A stretch of DNA of 64,000 nucleotides, from the NCBI GenBank assembly GCA_029565675.1, contig JAKQNP010000009.1, positions 45,967-109,966 on the forward strand, written 5' to 3'. This document shows positions 1-9,317 of this stretch, piece by piece. Source of the stretch: a bacterium (GTDB lineage Bacteria > Zhuqueibacterota > Zhuqueibacteria > Residuimicrobiales > Oceaniaggregativiventaceae). The translations under genes were made by a program, and so were the position numbers. The notes under the pieces were generated by a model that saw nothing but the letters and a program-made list of their open reading frames with translations, did not search any database and was not told the origin of the DNA. The stretch's first letter is position 1; every line of letters begins with the position of its first letter.

Positions 1-509
1 CAATAGAGATAACTGCCGATGCCGACCAGTGGATCGCAAAAAGTCGAATCACGGCTGGTGGTGTTTTTCAAATGGCGGATCGAGGTAAGGCCGAGTTTGA
101 TCGCGGCGAGAGGTTTTTTGTCGCGAGCGAGCTGGTAGCTTTTATAGGAGAGCGCGGCGCCGAGAAAAAAATCGGCCGGGATTTCATCGTCGGGATCAGG
201 CGGTGAATTTTCCGCCAGGTCGATGGCGCGGTCGATCCAATGGTAAAATTGTTCTTCCCACCTCTTGGTTTCGAAATCGAGCATCATCGATTGATAGACC
301 GCGGCCAGGAAAAACGGCGGCGCCGGATGATCGGGGTAGCGCTCATGCAAATCGGCAAAGAGGTCCAGCGCCGCCTGATACTCCTGCTGCAGACTGCATT
401 CTATGCCGGTGCGCATTTCGTCAAGGGTTGGTTGAGCGGTGAGCTGTGGGCCTGCGGCGAACAAGATGAACAAGAGGCCGAGTGCACAATCGCGACAGAG
501 GTTTTTCAT
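1..509 (-). CDS. secreted TPR-like protein, 3' end beyond window
   Basis: An open frame runs on the minus strand from an ATG at 509 to the window edge, about 169 codons without a stop. The N-terminus (MKNLCRDCALGLLFILFAAG) is a signal peptide with a probable cleavage before QPTLDEM. The rest is rich in paired helices with alternating aromatic and small residues (QEYQAALDLFADLHERYPDH, then FFLGAALSYKSYQLARDKKP), which reads as tetratricopeptide-like repeats of a periplasmic protein. GGATAGG sits just upstream as a weak ribosome site. The C-terminus is missing, so no function can be assigned. A terminator at 532-560 separates it from the peptidase gene upstream. Confidence 0.6.
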   Translation of the reverse strand, partial: MKNLCRDCALGLLFILFAAGPQLTAQPTLDEMRTGIECSLQQEYQAALDLFADLHERYPDHPAPPFFLAAVYQSMMLDFETKRWEEQFYHWIDRAIDLAENSPPDPDDEIPADFFLGAALSYKSYQLARDKKPLAAIKLGLTSIRHLKNTTSRDSTFCDPLVGIGSYLY

Positions 510-531
510 GCAGCCTATCCAGGATGACCAA

Positions 532-560
532 CAAAAAAAGCCTGTCTCGCAGGACAGGCT
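532..560 (-). terminator. Rho-independent terminator of the M23 peptidase gene
   Basis: Perfect 8-bp stem AGCCTGTC/GACAGGCT with a 6-nt loop, followed on the minus strand by seven T residues. It lies about 140 bp after the stop of the M23 peptidase gene. Confidence 0.75.
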
Positions 561-700
561 CTGCATCAGCAAAGGATCCGGCGAACGAACGCCGGTTCCG
601 GCAATTTTGTGGTTTGTCGTTGACCCGATCTCAAGTGCATTGTCTCGCCTCTTGGTGAACCTTCAACAAGGGTCGATCGCAAAGGCGCGACAATCGCTGT

Positions 701-1624
701 TCAGTCGAGTATATAGTGTTCCGGATTGACCGGTTTTCCCTCGACCAGCACTTCATAATGGACATGCGGTCCGGTGGAGCGTCCGGTGTCGCCGACATGC
801 CCGATGATGGTATGCCGGGTAATTTTTTGGTTCTCTTTGACCAGAATGGCGTTCAAATGGGCATAACGGGTCTTGACGCCATAGCCGTGGTCGATTTCAA
901 CCAATTTGCCATAGCCATAGTTCGGCCGATATTTCTCAACCACCAGGGTGACGACACCGTCGGCAGATGAATGGATCGGTGTGCCGCGGGCCGCAGCGAT
1001 ATCCAGGCCGTGGTGCGGGCGCACTTTGTCCAGCAACGGATCCAGGCGATAGCCAAATCGATCCGTGTAACGGCCGTTGACGACCGGGCAAATGGACGGT
1101 GTGTGTTTGATTTGTTTCAGATCTTGTGAGTATTTATCGATAATTTCGTTGCGGCTTTCAGAAGCGATCTGGATGCGCTGTTCCAGATTGTCGAGCAAAT
1201 TTTTGATATGCAGAGCCTCGGTGCGGGAATCTTCGGGGATGGCGGCGATGTTGCCATAAGCGGCCAAAGACTGACCACCTATTCCCAGTTTGCGCACATC
1301 GCTGTCGATTTGCGGCAAATCGACAAAAATGCGCAGATCATTGTCTTCTTTTTCCAGATTTTGAACTTGCGATTCCAATATCGAAACCCGCCTGGTCATA
1401 TCATCCAGCAGGTTTGTCAATTGGGTGTTGGCCTTGGATAAATGACTGATTTGCCAATTGTGGAAAAAGTCAGTCGTCAAGCCAACCACAACAGAAACAA
1501 GGAAGATGAGGATCGTGAACACGGTGGAAGAAATTAAAATAATTTTTTTCCAATTTAGGCTAATCTCTCTTACGTCTGATCCCCCAAATGAAAAATAGAT
1601 AACCTTGATCTGTTTGTTTCGCAT
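701..1624 (-). CDS. M23 (LytM) family metallopeptidase, membrane anchored
   Basis: A 307-residue protein read from ATG 1624. This start is preferred over an upstream in-frame ATG because it follows a strong GAAGGAAAGGGA ribosome site. A short cytoplasmic N-terminus is followed by a transmembrane segment (about residues 28-50), a coiled coil (about 55-110) and a C-terminal LytM domain. The zinc motifs are all present: HHGLDIAAARGTPI (H and D ligands), YAHL, and GPHVHYEV with the HxH pair. It is therefore probably an active peptidoglycan endopeptidase facing the periplasm, or an activator of amidases. It is transcribed alone from a strong promoter at 1739-1767 and ends at a hairpin terminator. 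Confidence 0.88.
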   Translation of the reverse strand: MRNKQIKVIYFSFGGSDVREISLNWKKIILISSTVFTILIFLVSVVVGLTTDFFHNWQISHLSKANTQLTNLLDDMTRRVSILESQVQNLEKEDNDLRIFVDLPQIDSDVRKLGIGGQSLAAYGNIAAIPEDSRTEALHIKNLLDNLEQRIQIASESRNEIIDKYSQDLKQIKHTPSICPVVNGRYTDRFGYRLDPLLDKVRPHHGLDIAAARGTPIHSSADGVVTLVVEKYRPNYGYGKLVEIDHGYGVKTRYAHLNAILVKENQKITRHTIIGHVGDTGRSTGPHVHYEVLVEGKPVNPEHYILD

Positions 1625-1738
1625 TTCCCTTTCCTTCTCGGCTGACGAGACACTAATGAAGTTGTTTGGCAGTGGCTGCAGGGTGCCAAGTGCTTTTCTC
1701 AAATCCCGTAAGACAATCCCAAAAAAAGGGTTCCTTCC

Positions 1739-1767
1739 AATATAGTAAACCAACTCAGATTTGTCAA
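1739..1767 (-). promoter_or_regulatory. sigma70-type promoter of the M23 peptidase gene
   Basis: On the minus strand TTGACA and TATATT are separated by exactly 17 bp, a perfect -35 and a near-perfect -10. The predicted start lies about 108 nt upstream of ATG 1624. Confidence 0.7.
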
Positions 1768-1897
1768 GAAAAAATCACAAATTGTAAAAAACGTGATCTG
1801 GATTACAGCCTTTATTTGTGGGTCTCGATCGGCCGAACTCGGTTGCTCACCAAGGCAACAAGCGTGTCGATCCGGTCGCTAAAAAATGCGGCGGGCA

Positions 1898-2779
1898 TCA
1901 GCCGAGGTATTTCCGCAGAATTTTGCTGCGCGATTTGTGTCGCAAGCGGCGCAACGCTTTCTCCTTGATCTGCCGGACCCGCTCGCGGGTCAAATTGAAG
2001 CGGATGCCGATCTCTTCCAGAGTCAAGGGATTGTCCTCACCAACGCCGAAATAGAGACGCAAGACGCGCGCTTCGCGTTCGCTCAATGTATTGAGGGCGC
2101 GTTCAACTTCGATGCGCAACGACTCTTCGATCAAATCCCGATCCGGCGCCGGCAAGTCGTCGCTTTCCAAAACATCGATCAATTTGTTGTCTTCTTCATC
2201 GTTGAACGGCGCATCCAACGACATGTATTTCCCGGTTATGGACAGCGCTTCCGAAACATCATCGGTGGCCATGCTGAGCTGCTCGGCGATCTCGTTGGCC
2301 GATGGCTCGCGCTCGTATTCCTGCTCCAGACAATTGAAAATTCGCTCGATTTTATTCAAAGCGCCGATGCGATTGAGCGGAATTCTCACGATGCGGCTCT
2401 GTTCGGCAAGGGCTTGCAGAATGGATTGGCGGATCCACCAGACTGCGTACGAAATGAATTTGAATCCCCGGGTTTCATCAAAGCGATTGGCGGCTTTGAT
2501 CAATCCCAGGTTGCCTTCATTGATCAGATCGCCGAGCGAGAGTCCCTGATTTTGATACTGCTTGGCAACACTGACCACAAAACGGAGATTCGACTTGGTC
2601 AGTTTTTCCAGCGCTTCTGCATCGCCGCCGCGAATCTCTTTGGCCAGCGTGATCTCTTGCTCGGGCGATAACAGCGGCACCTTGCTGATCTCGTACAAAT
2701 ACCGGTCCAGCGAATCTTCAGAACCGATTCCCTGGCCGTAAAAAGCTCGTTTGCTGGTTGTGTTTTGCTCGTCAACCAT
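1898..2779 (-). CDS. rpoD: primary RNA polymerase sigma factor (RpoD/SigA), short form
   Basis: A 293-residue protein with the core regions of a housekeeping sigma factor in order: region 1.2 ([20 protein letters not shown]), region 2 ([20 protein letters not shown], then [16 protein letters not shown] and [10 protein letters not shown]), region 3 ([17 protein letters not shown]) and region 4 with helix-turn-helix [20 protein letters not shown]. It lacks region 1.1 and the long non-conserved insert. This length is typical of the Bacteroidota/FCB primary sigma factor, and the closing YLG is also typical. The ATG at 2779 has no clear ribosome site. It stands alone, with a candidate promoter at 2881-2909. 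The wording of regions 2 and 4 makes a primary rather than alternative sigma very likely. Confidence 0.95.
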   Translation of the reverse strand: MVDEQNTTSKRAFYGQGIGSEDSLDRYLYEISKVPLLSPEQEITLAKEIRGGDAEALEKLTKSNLRFVVSVAKQYQNQGLSLGDLINEGNLGLIKAANRFDETRGFKFISYAVWWIRQSILQALAEQSRIVRIPLNRIGALNKIERIFNCLEQEYEREPSANEIAEQLSMATDDVSEALSITGKYMSLDAPFNDEEDNKLIDVLESDDLPAPDRDLIEESLRIEVERALNTLSEREARVLRLYFGVGEDNPLTLEEIGIRFNLTRERVRQIKEKALRRLRHKSRSKILRKYLG

Positions 2780-2880
2780 GCGCCAATTCGCTTGTCAGCT
2801 CAATCCGGTTATAAAAACAGATTCCGCACGCGAATACCGCAACGCGGACAATCGAAAATCTCGATCTATCGGAGGGCGCA

Positions 2881-2909
2881 AAATAAAAAAATAGATCAGA
2901 ATGCATCAA
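2881..2909 (-). promoter_or_regulatory. candidate promoter of rpoD
   Basis: On the minus strand TTGATG and TTATTT are spaced 17 bp apart inside an AT-rich stretch, about 100 nt upstream of the sigma factor start. The -35 fits well and the -10 only moderately. Confidence 0.35.
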
Positions 2910-3174
2910 ATGGTCGGGCGAGTGAATACTCATTTTCGGGTAGGGATAAACTCACTTTCGCAATCGATCCCTGCATCTGCAAGCCAGTGCCCGGGCCTGA
3001 ACAGTCAGACGATGTCGCAGCAAAGTAAAGATTCTTATCAATAAAGTCAATATTATTGTTTGCCCCGGCCCCGCCCTGTCGGCGATGCAGCCCTCTCCTC
3101 GCCAAATCCGGGGTGCAGCGGATTGCCTTTCTTACCTGGCAAAACATGCCAAACCTGAAAAAATGAAATAATTC

Positions 3175-3202
3175 TTGTATTTCGTGTAAAAATCGTTATA
3201 TT
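3175..3202 (+). promoter_or_regulatory. candidate promoter of the fibronectin-III-like protein gene
   Basis: TTGTAT and TATATT with a 16-bp spacer lie about 160 nt before ATG 3365 in a locally AT-rich segment. Confidence 0.4.
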
Positions 3203-3364
3203 GAATCAGTACCGTTGAATTCCGGTCTGACCCTCCATTGTCGCTGCGGCAAAGCGATAGCAGCTCAGCCTGTCACCTGCAGTTTTCTCTGTGGTTGTCC
3301 GGAAAGATCGCAATGGCGGTCAGCATCGAATCGACACACCCCAATTGTTTAAATCAGGTGAACA

Positions 3365-3781
3365 ATGAGATCGGTTATCCCTTATTCGGCTGTCGCGCTT
3401 GTGCTTGTTCTGGCTGGCGGTTTGTTTGCCGGCGCCATTATCTCTGAATTTCGCGCCGAACCTGGAACAAATCGGGTGGAATTGAAATGGATCGTTGCGC
3501 ATGAGAGCATGACCAGAGGGTATCGCATCTACCGCGGTATGGATGGCGCGTCTTTTGACGCCCTCGATTTTATTCCATGCAAAGAAGGTGCAAACGGCGA
3601 AAAAACCTATACCTATATCGATGAAACCGTTTTCAAGTCCAGCGGCAACATTTTTTATTACAAGCTCGCTGTCGTGAACAGCGATGATGCAGAGTTGTTC
3701 TACGACCGCATCTTGACCGTTGCTCCCCAAATCTCCTCCGCTCGCCATACCTGGGGCAGTATCAAAGCGATGTTCCGCTGA
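3365..3781 (+). CDS. small exported fibronectin type III-like protein
   Basis: A 138-residue protein starting at ATG 3365 behind AGGTGA. Residues 1-23 form a signal peptide or anchor (VALVLVLAGGLFAGA). The body reads as one beta-sandwich of the fibronectin type III kind: NRVELKWIVAHESMTRGYRI followed by YRGMDG and later FYYKLAVVNSDD, the usual order 'W..E....GY.IYR....G....Y.YKL'. Such domains are common in secreted proteins of this group and bind proteins or carbohydrates. No enzyme motif is present. Its last residues (ARHTWGSIKAMFR) are amphipathic. No partner is evident from the neighbours. Confidence 0.65.
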   Translation: MRSVIPYSAVALVLVLAGGLFAGAIISEFRAEPGTNRVELKWIVAHESMTRGYRIYRGMDGASFDALDFIPCKEGANGEKTYTYIDETVFKSSGNIFYYKLAVVNSDDAELFYDRILTVAPQISSARHTWGSIKAMFR

Positions 3782-4334
3782 TCCCCACTGCTTTAACCTG
3801 CAGCGCTTATCCGGCACCACAAAATACCAGGCTTGCATAAGAAGGCTCACGGTGAATTTTGCCTTCAGGTTGACATCGCTCAATTTCGCGACTCCAGAAG
3901 CTCCTTTTTACTGGATCGCGGTTTCTCGTCCGCCGGCCAGTTCACGACCGCCATCTGAACCGGGTTTCATGGGTTCAATTGAATTACAAAAAGGAAATCG
4001 TCAGTCCTCAACAATCGCCCAAGTCGCCGCTTGCTGCCAACCCTTGTCGTTGGAAAGACAACCCAACATCTGTCAGGCACCAGCAGAACCTGCCAAAGTT
4101 TTGTTCCCGCTCTATTCATTAAGAAACAAAATCTTAACTGCTGAATAAACCTGTGGGAATTTTTGCATTCCAGAGCACCAGCGATCGGGATGCGAAACAA
4201 TGCCGGGTCGATCCGCTGATTGATGGTGGATTTGGCATATTGTTTGCTTTTAACCGTCGGGGCGCGAAAAGCAAACAACGGCAAAGTGCCTTGCGCCTGG
4301 ACAAAACCGGAATTTTCAGCGAAGGATAACAAGT
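3782..4334 (+). other. 553-bp intergenic region before the MinD-like gene
   Basis: No supported gene. The only structured element I see is the perfect 12-bp inverted repeat at 4240-4278, listed separately. Codon use in the short open frames here is unlike that of the neighbours. Confidence 0.45.
4240..4278 (+). promoter_or_regulatory. perfect 12-bp inverted repeat upstream of the MinD-like gene
   Basis: TTGTTTGCTTTT at 4240-4251 is matched exactly by AAAAGCAAACAA at 4267-4278 with a 15-nt GC-rich spacer, ending 56 bp before ATG 4335. It is not followed by a T-run, so an operator or a leader hairpin is more likely than a terminator. Confidence 0.45.
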
Positions 4335-5471
4335 ATGCTGACCGAAATTCGAATCGATAAAACCGACACGCTGAAAAGCGCCGCGGATGTTCAAAAACCG
4401 CAACGACCGTCGCAGCCGCAAATCATCGCGGTAGCCGGAGGCAAAGGCGGGGTAGGCAAGACCGTGGTCACAGCCACCATTGGCCTTGCGCTGGCGGAAA
4501 AAAACCACCAGACCGTGTTGCTGGACGCCGACTTTTTTGGCCCCAATCTGCATTATCTGTTCGGCGTCTATGCCTCCCGGCAAAGCCTGAGCGATTATTT
4601 TGCGCAAAATTGCGACATCAACGACATGGTCGTGCCCACTCCGGTCGAGCATCTCAGACTTTTGCCTGCGGTTTCGCAAACCAGGCGCTCTCTGCAGCCC
4701 GCAGCCAGGCAAAAAGCCAAGCTCATCCACAATCTGAGCCGCATCGAGGCCGATTATCTGGTTATTGACCTCGGTCCCAGCGCCCATTTCAACAATATCG
4801 ATCTCTTTCTCAACGCCGATGTACAGCTGCTGGTTTCGACCGCGGAAAACACCTCGCTTTTCGGCGCCTATCAGTTTCTGCGCGCTTCGCTGTTTCGCAA
4901 GCTGCAGCGCAGCCATCCGCACTGGGCCCGTTTTGCGGCGGAGTTTATGCAGTGCGGCGATCTGACTCATGGCCGCAGCATGAAGACTGTTGCCGAATTT
5001 ATCGACGAAACCATGGATGCTGACTTGGAGGATCGGTTTCATCTCCTTGCCGATATCGCCGGCCTGCGACCGCAACTGCTGATCAACAATCTGCGCGATA
5101 CCGATGCGCGCGACCCATTGCAGGCGCTGCGCCTGGCCGCCAAGGAAGCTCTCAATCTCGAATTGAGTCTCTGGGGTGTTCTGCATCACGATATCGGGGT
5201 TATCGCTGCGCTGCGACGCAACCAGCCGATCGATTTGCTGCATTCGACCGCCATTGGCAACCAGTTGCGCAACATCGTGCAACGCAAACTGGTTGCGCAA
5301 AAAAGCGACAGGCGAGCCGTCGACAACGATTTGCCGCTGCATGATTGGACCAAAGTGCGGATCTGCAGTTCGCGGTGCATCGCCTGGACCTGCTGCTGCA
5401 GGCGCAACGGCGGCACCCCCTGTGCGGTCATGCATCCCGATCTGGCCTGCGGCAAAGCCGCATCCGGTTAA
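4335..5471 (+). CDS. MinD/ParA-family P-loop ATPase
   Basis: A 378-residue protein with a deviant Walker A motif typical of the MinD/FlhG/ParA group (AVAGGKGGVGKT, residues about 35-46), the A' aspartate region TVLLDADFFGPNLHYLFG, and a Walker B-like DYLVIDLGPS. The long middle insert (RKLQRSHPHWARFAAEFMQC) and the partner-independent gene setting resemble the MinD-like ATPases found singly in delta-proteobacteria and FCB bacteria. Its substrate or cargo is unknown. The last about 35 residues are unusually rich in cysteine (ICSSRCIAWTCCCRRNGG) and look unlike a natural tail; a neighbouring frame from 5345 reads more like a helix (DLQFAVHRLDLLLQAQRR), so a frameshift near 5340 is possible. Confidence 0.8.
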   Translation: MLTEIRIDKTDTLKSAADVQKPQRPSQPQIIAVAGGKGGVGKTVVTATIGLALAEKNHQTVLLDADFFGPNLHYLFGVYASRQSLSDYFAQNCDINDMVVPTPVEHLRLLPAVSQTRRSLQPAARQKAKLIHNLSRIEADYLVIDLGPSAHFNNIDLFLNADVQLLVSTAENTSLFGAYQFLRASLFRKLQRSHPHWARFAAEFMQCGDLTHGRSMKTVAEFIDETMDADLEDRFHLLADIAGLRPQLLINNLRDTDARDPLQALRLAAKEALNLELSLWGVLHHDIGVIAALRRNQPIDLLHSTAIGNQLRNIVQRKLVAQKSDRRAVDNDLPLHDWTKVRICSSRCIAWTCCCRRNGGTPCAVMHPDLACGKAASG

Positions 5472-5481
5472 CAGAAGCAGG

Positions 5482-5510
5482 GCTGCGGCGCAATCGCTCC
5501 GTGCCGCAGC
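5482..5510. other. hairpin between convergent genes
   Basis: Perfect 8-bp stem GCTGCGGC/GCCGCAGC with a 13-nt loop between the convergent MinD-like and DUF58 genes. No T-run follows on either strand, so a terminator role is only a guess. Confidence 0.3.
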
Positions 5511-5549
5511 AAAGGCAGGCTTTTCGGTTGCTTCGGTTTCTTGCGTTCC

Positions 5550-6449
5550 TCAGCCGCCGATCTTTTTTCGTTTGATCAAATAGCCCAACAAGGCGTGATC
5601 AAAAGGCTCGCTGGTCCGCAGCTGGATGTAGTCGATCCGCTGTTCGCGGCACTGTCGTCTGTAGGCAGCGACAAACTCGGCCACTTGCCGCTGATAGTCG
5701 GCGCGGATGTGCCAGGGCTGGGTGGTCAACTTTTCTCCGCTTTCCATGTCCTCGAAGCGAGCCGCCTGTTTGAATCCAAAATCCAGTTCAGAGGGATCGA
5801 GCAGGTGAAAAACAATGACTTCGTGCTTTTTATGGCGAAAGTGTTTCAAGCCGGTCATGACGCTCTGCGGATCGTCGAACAGATCGGAAAGCACGATGAT
5901 CAAGCCTCGCCGGCTGATGCGGTCCGCCAATTGGTGAAACGTCTGCCCCACCCGGGTGCCGCTGCCGCTATCCGCCGCATCCAACTCGTGCAAAATCCGA
6001 TTGAGATAAGAGTGAACCGATCTGGGAGGCAAAAACTTGCGGATCTGTTCATCAAAAGTCACCAATCCCACCGCATCCCGTTGGTGCAACATGAGATAAG
6101 CCAAAGCCGCACTCAACAGTGCACCGTAGCGCAGTTTGCTGATCTGTCCGGAGCGATATCCCATCGATGCCGAACAATCGAGCAGAATAGTGCTCTTCAG
6201 ATTGGTCTCTTCTTCAAATTCCTTGACATAGTAGCGATCCGTCTTGCCGAACACCTTCCAGTCCAAATATTTGATGTCATCCCCGGGCATGTACTGGCGA
6301 TGTTCGGCGAATTCGACGCTGAAACCGTGATAAGGGCTGCGGTGCAGACCGGTGAGAAAGCCTTCAACCACCAAACGCGCGACCAGATTGAGATTGCCCA
6401 ATCGCGACATCACTTCCGGGGTGAGAAACTGTGGCAGATCGCTGCGCAT
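5550..6449 (-). CDS. DUF58 domain protein (von Willebrand A-like)
   Basis: A 299-residue protein with the DUF58 signature LDWKVFGKTDRYYVKEFEEE near residue 70 and the MIDAS motif DCSASMG (DxSxS) a little later, followed by a vWA-like fold (RGLIIVLSDLFDD). DUF58 proteins sit downstream of MoxR AAA ATPases and are thought to act with them as a chaperone/metal-insertion or assembly pair. Here the MoxR gene ends 3 bp upstream of the start codon, so the two are translationally linked. The downstream Bat-type genes usually found in this cluster are absent. Confidence 0.88.
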   Translation of the reverse strand: MRSDLPQFLTPEVMSRLGNLNLVARLVVEGFLTGLHRSPYHGFSVEFAEHRQYMPGDDIKYLDWKVFGKTDRYYVKEFEEETNLKSTILLDCSASMGYRSGQISKLRYGALLSAALAYLMLHQRDAVGLVTFDEQIRKFLPPRSVHSYLNRILHELDAADSGSGTRVGQTFHQLADRISRRGLIIVLSDLFDDPQSVMTGLKHFRHKKHEVIVFHLLDPSELDFGFKQAARFEDMESGEKLTTQPWHIRADYQRQVAEFVAAYRRQCREQRIDYIQLRTSEPFDHALLGYLIKRKKIGG

Positions 6450-6452
6450 GCA

Positions 6453-7460
<1,008 letters not shown>

Positions 7461-7566
7461 ATCGATGGTTTCCTCGTTTGCGTGGTTGTCGGGTGTCTGG
7501 CCGAAACGGCGCCGGCGCTTGCAGCTGCGGCTGAGCCGTATAAAAGTGCCGCAGTTGTCTTGACAT

Positions 7567-8943
7567 TTATCGATCGGCGATGAGCAGTTTCATATAGTCG
7601 CGCACCGGTTTCGGCGTTTCACCGAGTTGCATCGTCGCTTCGATGACCGCTTGCTGGCGTTCGGCCGATAAGACCCCGGCGCTGTTGGCGCGGAATTTTG
7701 CAATCACTTCTTCATCGGTCATTGGATTTTCCGGACTGCCTTTGGCGTGGTCGACCTGGGCGCTGACCTCGCGGCCGTCGCTCAGCGTGATGATCACCCG
7801 CGCTCGTTTGATGCGCGGGAAAAGCGCATCGATTTCCCGATCTGCGGTCACCTCGATTCGCTCGAGCAGGCGCCGAATGATTGGATCGTGGATCTTGTCT
7901 TCTTCGAACGAGGAAGGCAGGACTGCACCGTCGGCGAGCGCGGCGGCGATGCAATAGGGCAGACTGTGGTCCGCGGTCTCTTTGGTCGTCGGGTGATACT
8001 TGCTCGGATCGGAAAGAATATCCGCCCCGCGGGTGGTGGTGAAAACCTGCACCTTGGCGATCCTCTCCGGCGTCAGATCGTGTTTGGCGCGCAAATTCAG
8101 CGCCGCGGTGATCGGTTGATGGGTCAGCGCTTCGGTCGGAAACGGTTTGGTGCTGCATTCGGTGATCAAAAACTTTTTCCCGAGCCCGTCCAGCAACACA
8201 TCCGTCGACCAGACCACCGACTTCAAAACCTGCTGCAAACCTTCCTTGCCTTCGATGACCTCAACCGGGCCGCTGTAACCCTCGGCCGCCAACAGAGCAG
8301 CGGTCACACCCGCCTGGGTCGCCAGCGGATCGGCCGTGTTTTTCATGTTGGTCAGGTGGCCGGCGACCACGCCGCCGAGGGTAAAGTGACTCGAACCGCT
8401 GATTCCCGCCGCGGCAACCGTCTGCGATTCATCCAGACCCAACAGCCGGGCGGCGACGAACGGCGAAACAAACTGGGTGAGCGTGGCGTGGTGCCAACCG
8501 ATTTCCCGAATGCCGGGATCGGCGGCCAAACACCAGCGCATCTCCAGTTCATAGGCGATCAGCACCGCGACGATCAACTCGCGGCTGTCGCGCTGCGCTT
8601 TCTCGGCGCTCGCCCAGGCCGCCGGAATGATGTCCGACGGATGGCTGGGATCCTGCTTCCAATAGATGTCGTTGTAGTCGATCGCCCGCACCAGCAGCGC
8701 ATTCATCAGCGCGGCGTTCGGCGCGTTGGTCTGCAAACCGCTGCCGATGACCGTTGCCTCAGGTGTGCCGCCCAACTTTTCGATAAACCGGTGTGCCGCC
8801 TGCATATCCGCATTGTGCAATGCGGTCAAAGCGCAACCAACACTGTCCAGGATAAAGCGCCGCGCTTCGCGTCGCGCCGCTTCCGGGATGTCGGTATAGC
8901 GCAGCGAAAGGGCAAAGCGCGCCATTTCTTGCGTCAAACTCAT
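7567..8943 (-). CDS. MmgE/PrpD family protein (2-methylcitrate dehydratase-like)
   Basis: A 458-residue protein when read from ATG 8943, which follows AAAGGCGGTGA and gives the family's usual length; the open frame extends 38 codons further upstream without a good ribosome site. Family features are DSVGCALTALHNADM near the N-terminus, RAIDYNDIYWKQDPSHPSDI (the substrate-loop His/Asp region), and AAAGISGSSHFTLGG. MmgE/PrpD proteins include 2-methylcitrate dehydratase, cis-aconitate decarboxylase and related hydratases. No other methylcitrate-cycle gene lies in the window, so the actual substrate is open. It is followed closely by the MoxR operon but a 100-bp gap suggests separate control. Confidence 0.8.
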   Translation of the reverse strand: MSLTQEMARFALSLRYTDIPEAARREARRFILDSVGCALTALHNADMQAAHRFIEKLGGTPEATVIGSGLQTNAPNAALMNALLVRAIDYNDIYWKQDPSHPSDIIPAAWASAEKAQRDSRELIVAVLIAYELEMRWCLAADPGIREIGWHHATLTQFVSPFVAARLLGLDESQTVAAAGISGSSHFTLGGVVAGHLTNMKNTADPLATQAGVTAALLAAEGYSGPVEVIEGKEGLQQVLKSVVWSTDVLLDGLGKKFLITECSTKPFPTEALTHQPITAALNLRAKHDLTPERIAKVQVFTTTRGADILSDPSKYHPTTKETADHSLPYCIAAALADGAVLPSSFEEDKIHDPIIRRLLERIEVTADREIDALFPRIKRARVIITLSDGREVSAQVDHAKGSPENPMTDEEVIAKFRANSAGVLSAERQQAVIEATMQLGETPKPVRDYMKLLIADR

Positions 8944-9081
8944 ACCGTTCACCGCCTTTGCTTTTGGAGTCAACAACAAACCGCAGAAATGCAAAAACGC
9001 GTTGCCGTTTCGCAAACGGGAAACGATTCCGCGGCTCTTAAAAGGCTTTGTGGCCATTCGTGATTATTCAGACCGTGACCC

Positions 9082-9106
9082 AGATCCGGTGCGCAGCACC
9101 GGATCT
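9082..9106. repeat. palindromic hairpin with CGGTGC-GCA-GCACCG core (copy 1)
   Basis: AGATCCGGTGC and GCACCGGATCT pair perfectly over 11 bp around a GCA loop. The same 15-base core and loop recurs at 59453-59483, in front of the Wza-like gene. Confidence 0.5.
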
Positions 9107-9272
9107 CATATAAAATCAATCTGATAGCAATGTACAGAGGGTGACAAGTGCCCATTTCACAACCGCATAAAGAACAAGAGATTGAATGTTTTTGATTCGG
9201 TTAACACCGAATCTGGGTGTGATAAGATACTAAAAAAAAGTGCAAAAGGGGAAATTTTTCTCTGCGGCAAGG

Positions 9273-9306
9273 ACAAAAAGCCGGGCGGCATGCAACCGCC
9301 CGGCTT
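9273..9306 (-). terminator. Rho-independent terminator of hcp
   Basis: On the minus strand an 11-bp perfect stem (AAGCCGGGCGG/CCGCCCGGCTT, 7-nt loop) runs into TTTTTG, starting 12 bp after the hcp stop codon. Confidence 0.85.
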
Positions 9307-9317
9307 GTGGAGAGCGG

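Larger units (their letters stand above)
2780..3364. other. 585-bp intergenic region between divergent rpoD and a small secreted-protein gene
   Basis: No coding sequence is supported. The region holds the two candidate promoters listed separately (minus strand 2881-2909, plus strand 3175-3202). Short open frames here lack coding character and ribosome sites. Confidence 0.5.
8944..9317 (-). other. 374-bp intergenic region with three hairpins between hcp and the PrpD-like gene
   Basis: No gene is seen. It contains an 11-bp palindromic hairpin (9082-9106), a 7-bp GATTCGG/CCGAATC hairpin (9195-9214) and the hcp terminator (9273-9306). Confidence 0.5.

Noticed and set aside
7747..9063. Long plus-strand open frame of about 438 codons
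   Set aside because: Antisense to the MmgE/PrpD gene; no ribosome site and no family motifs.
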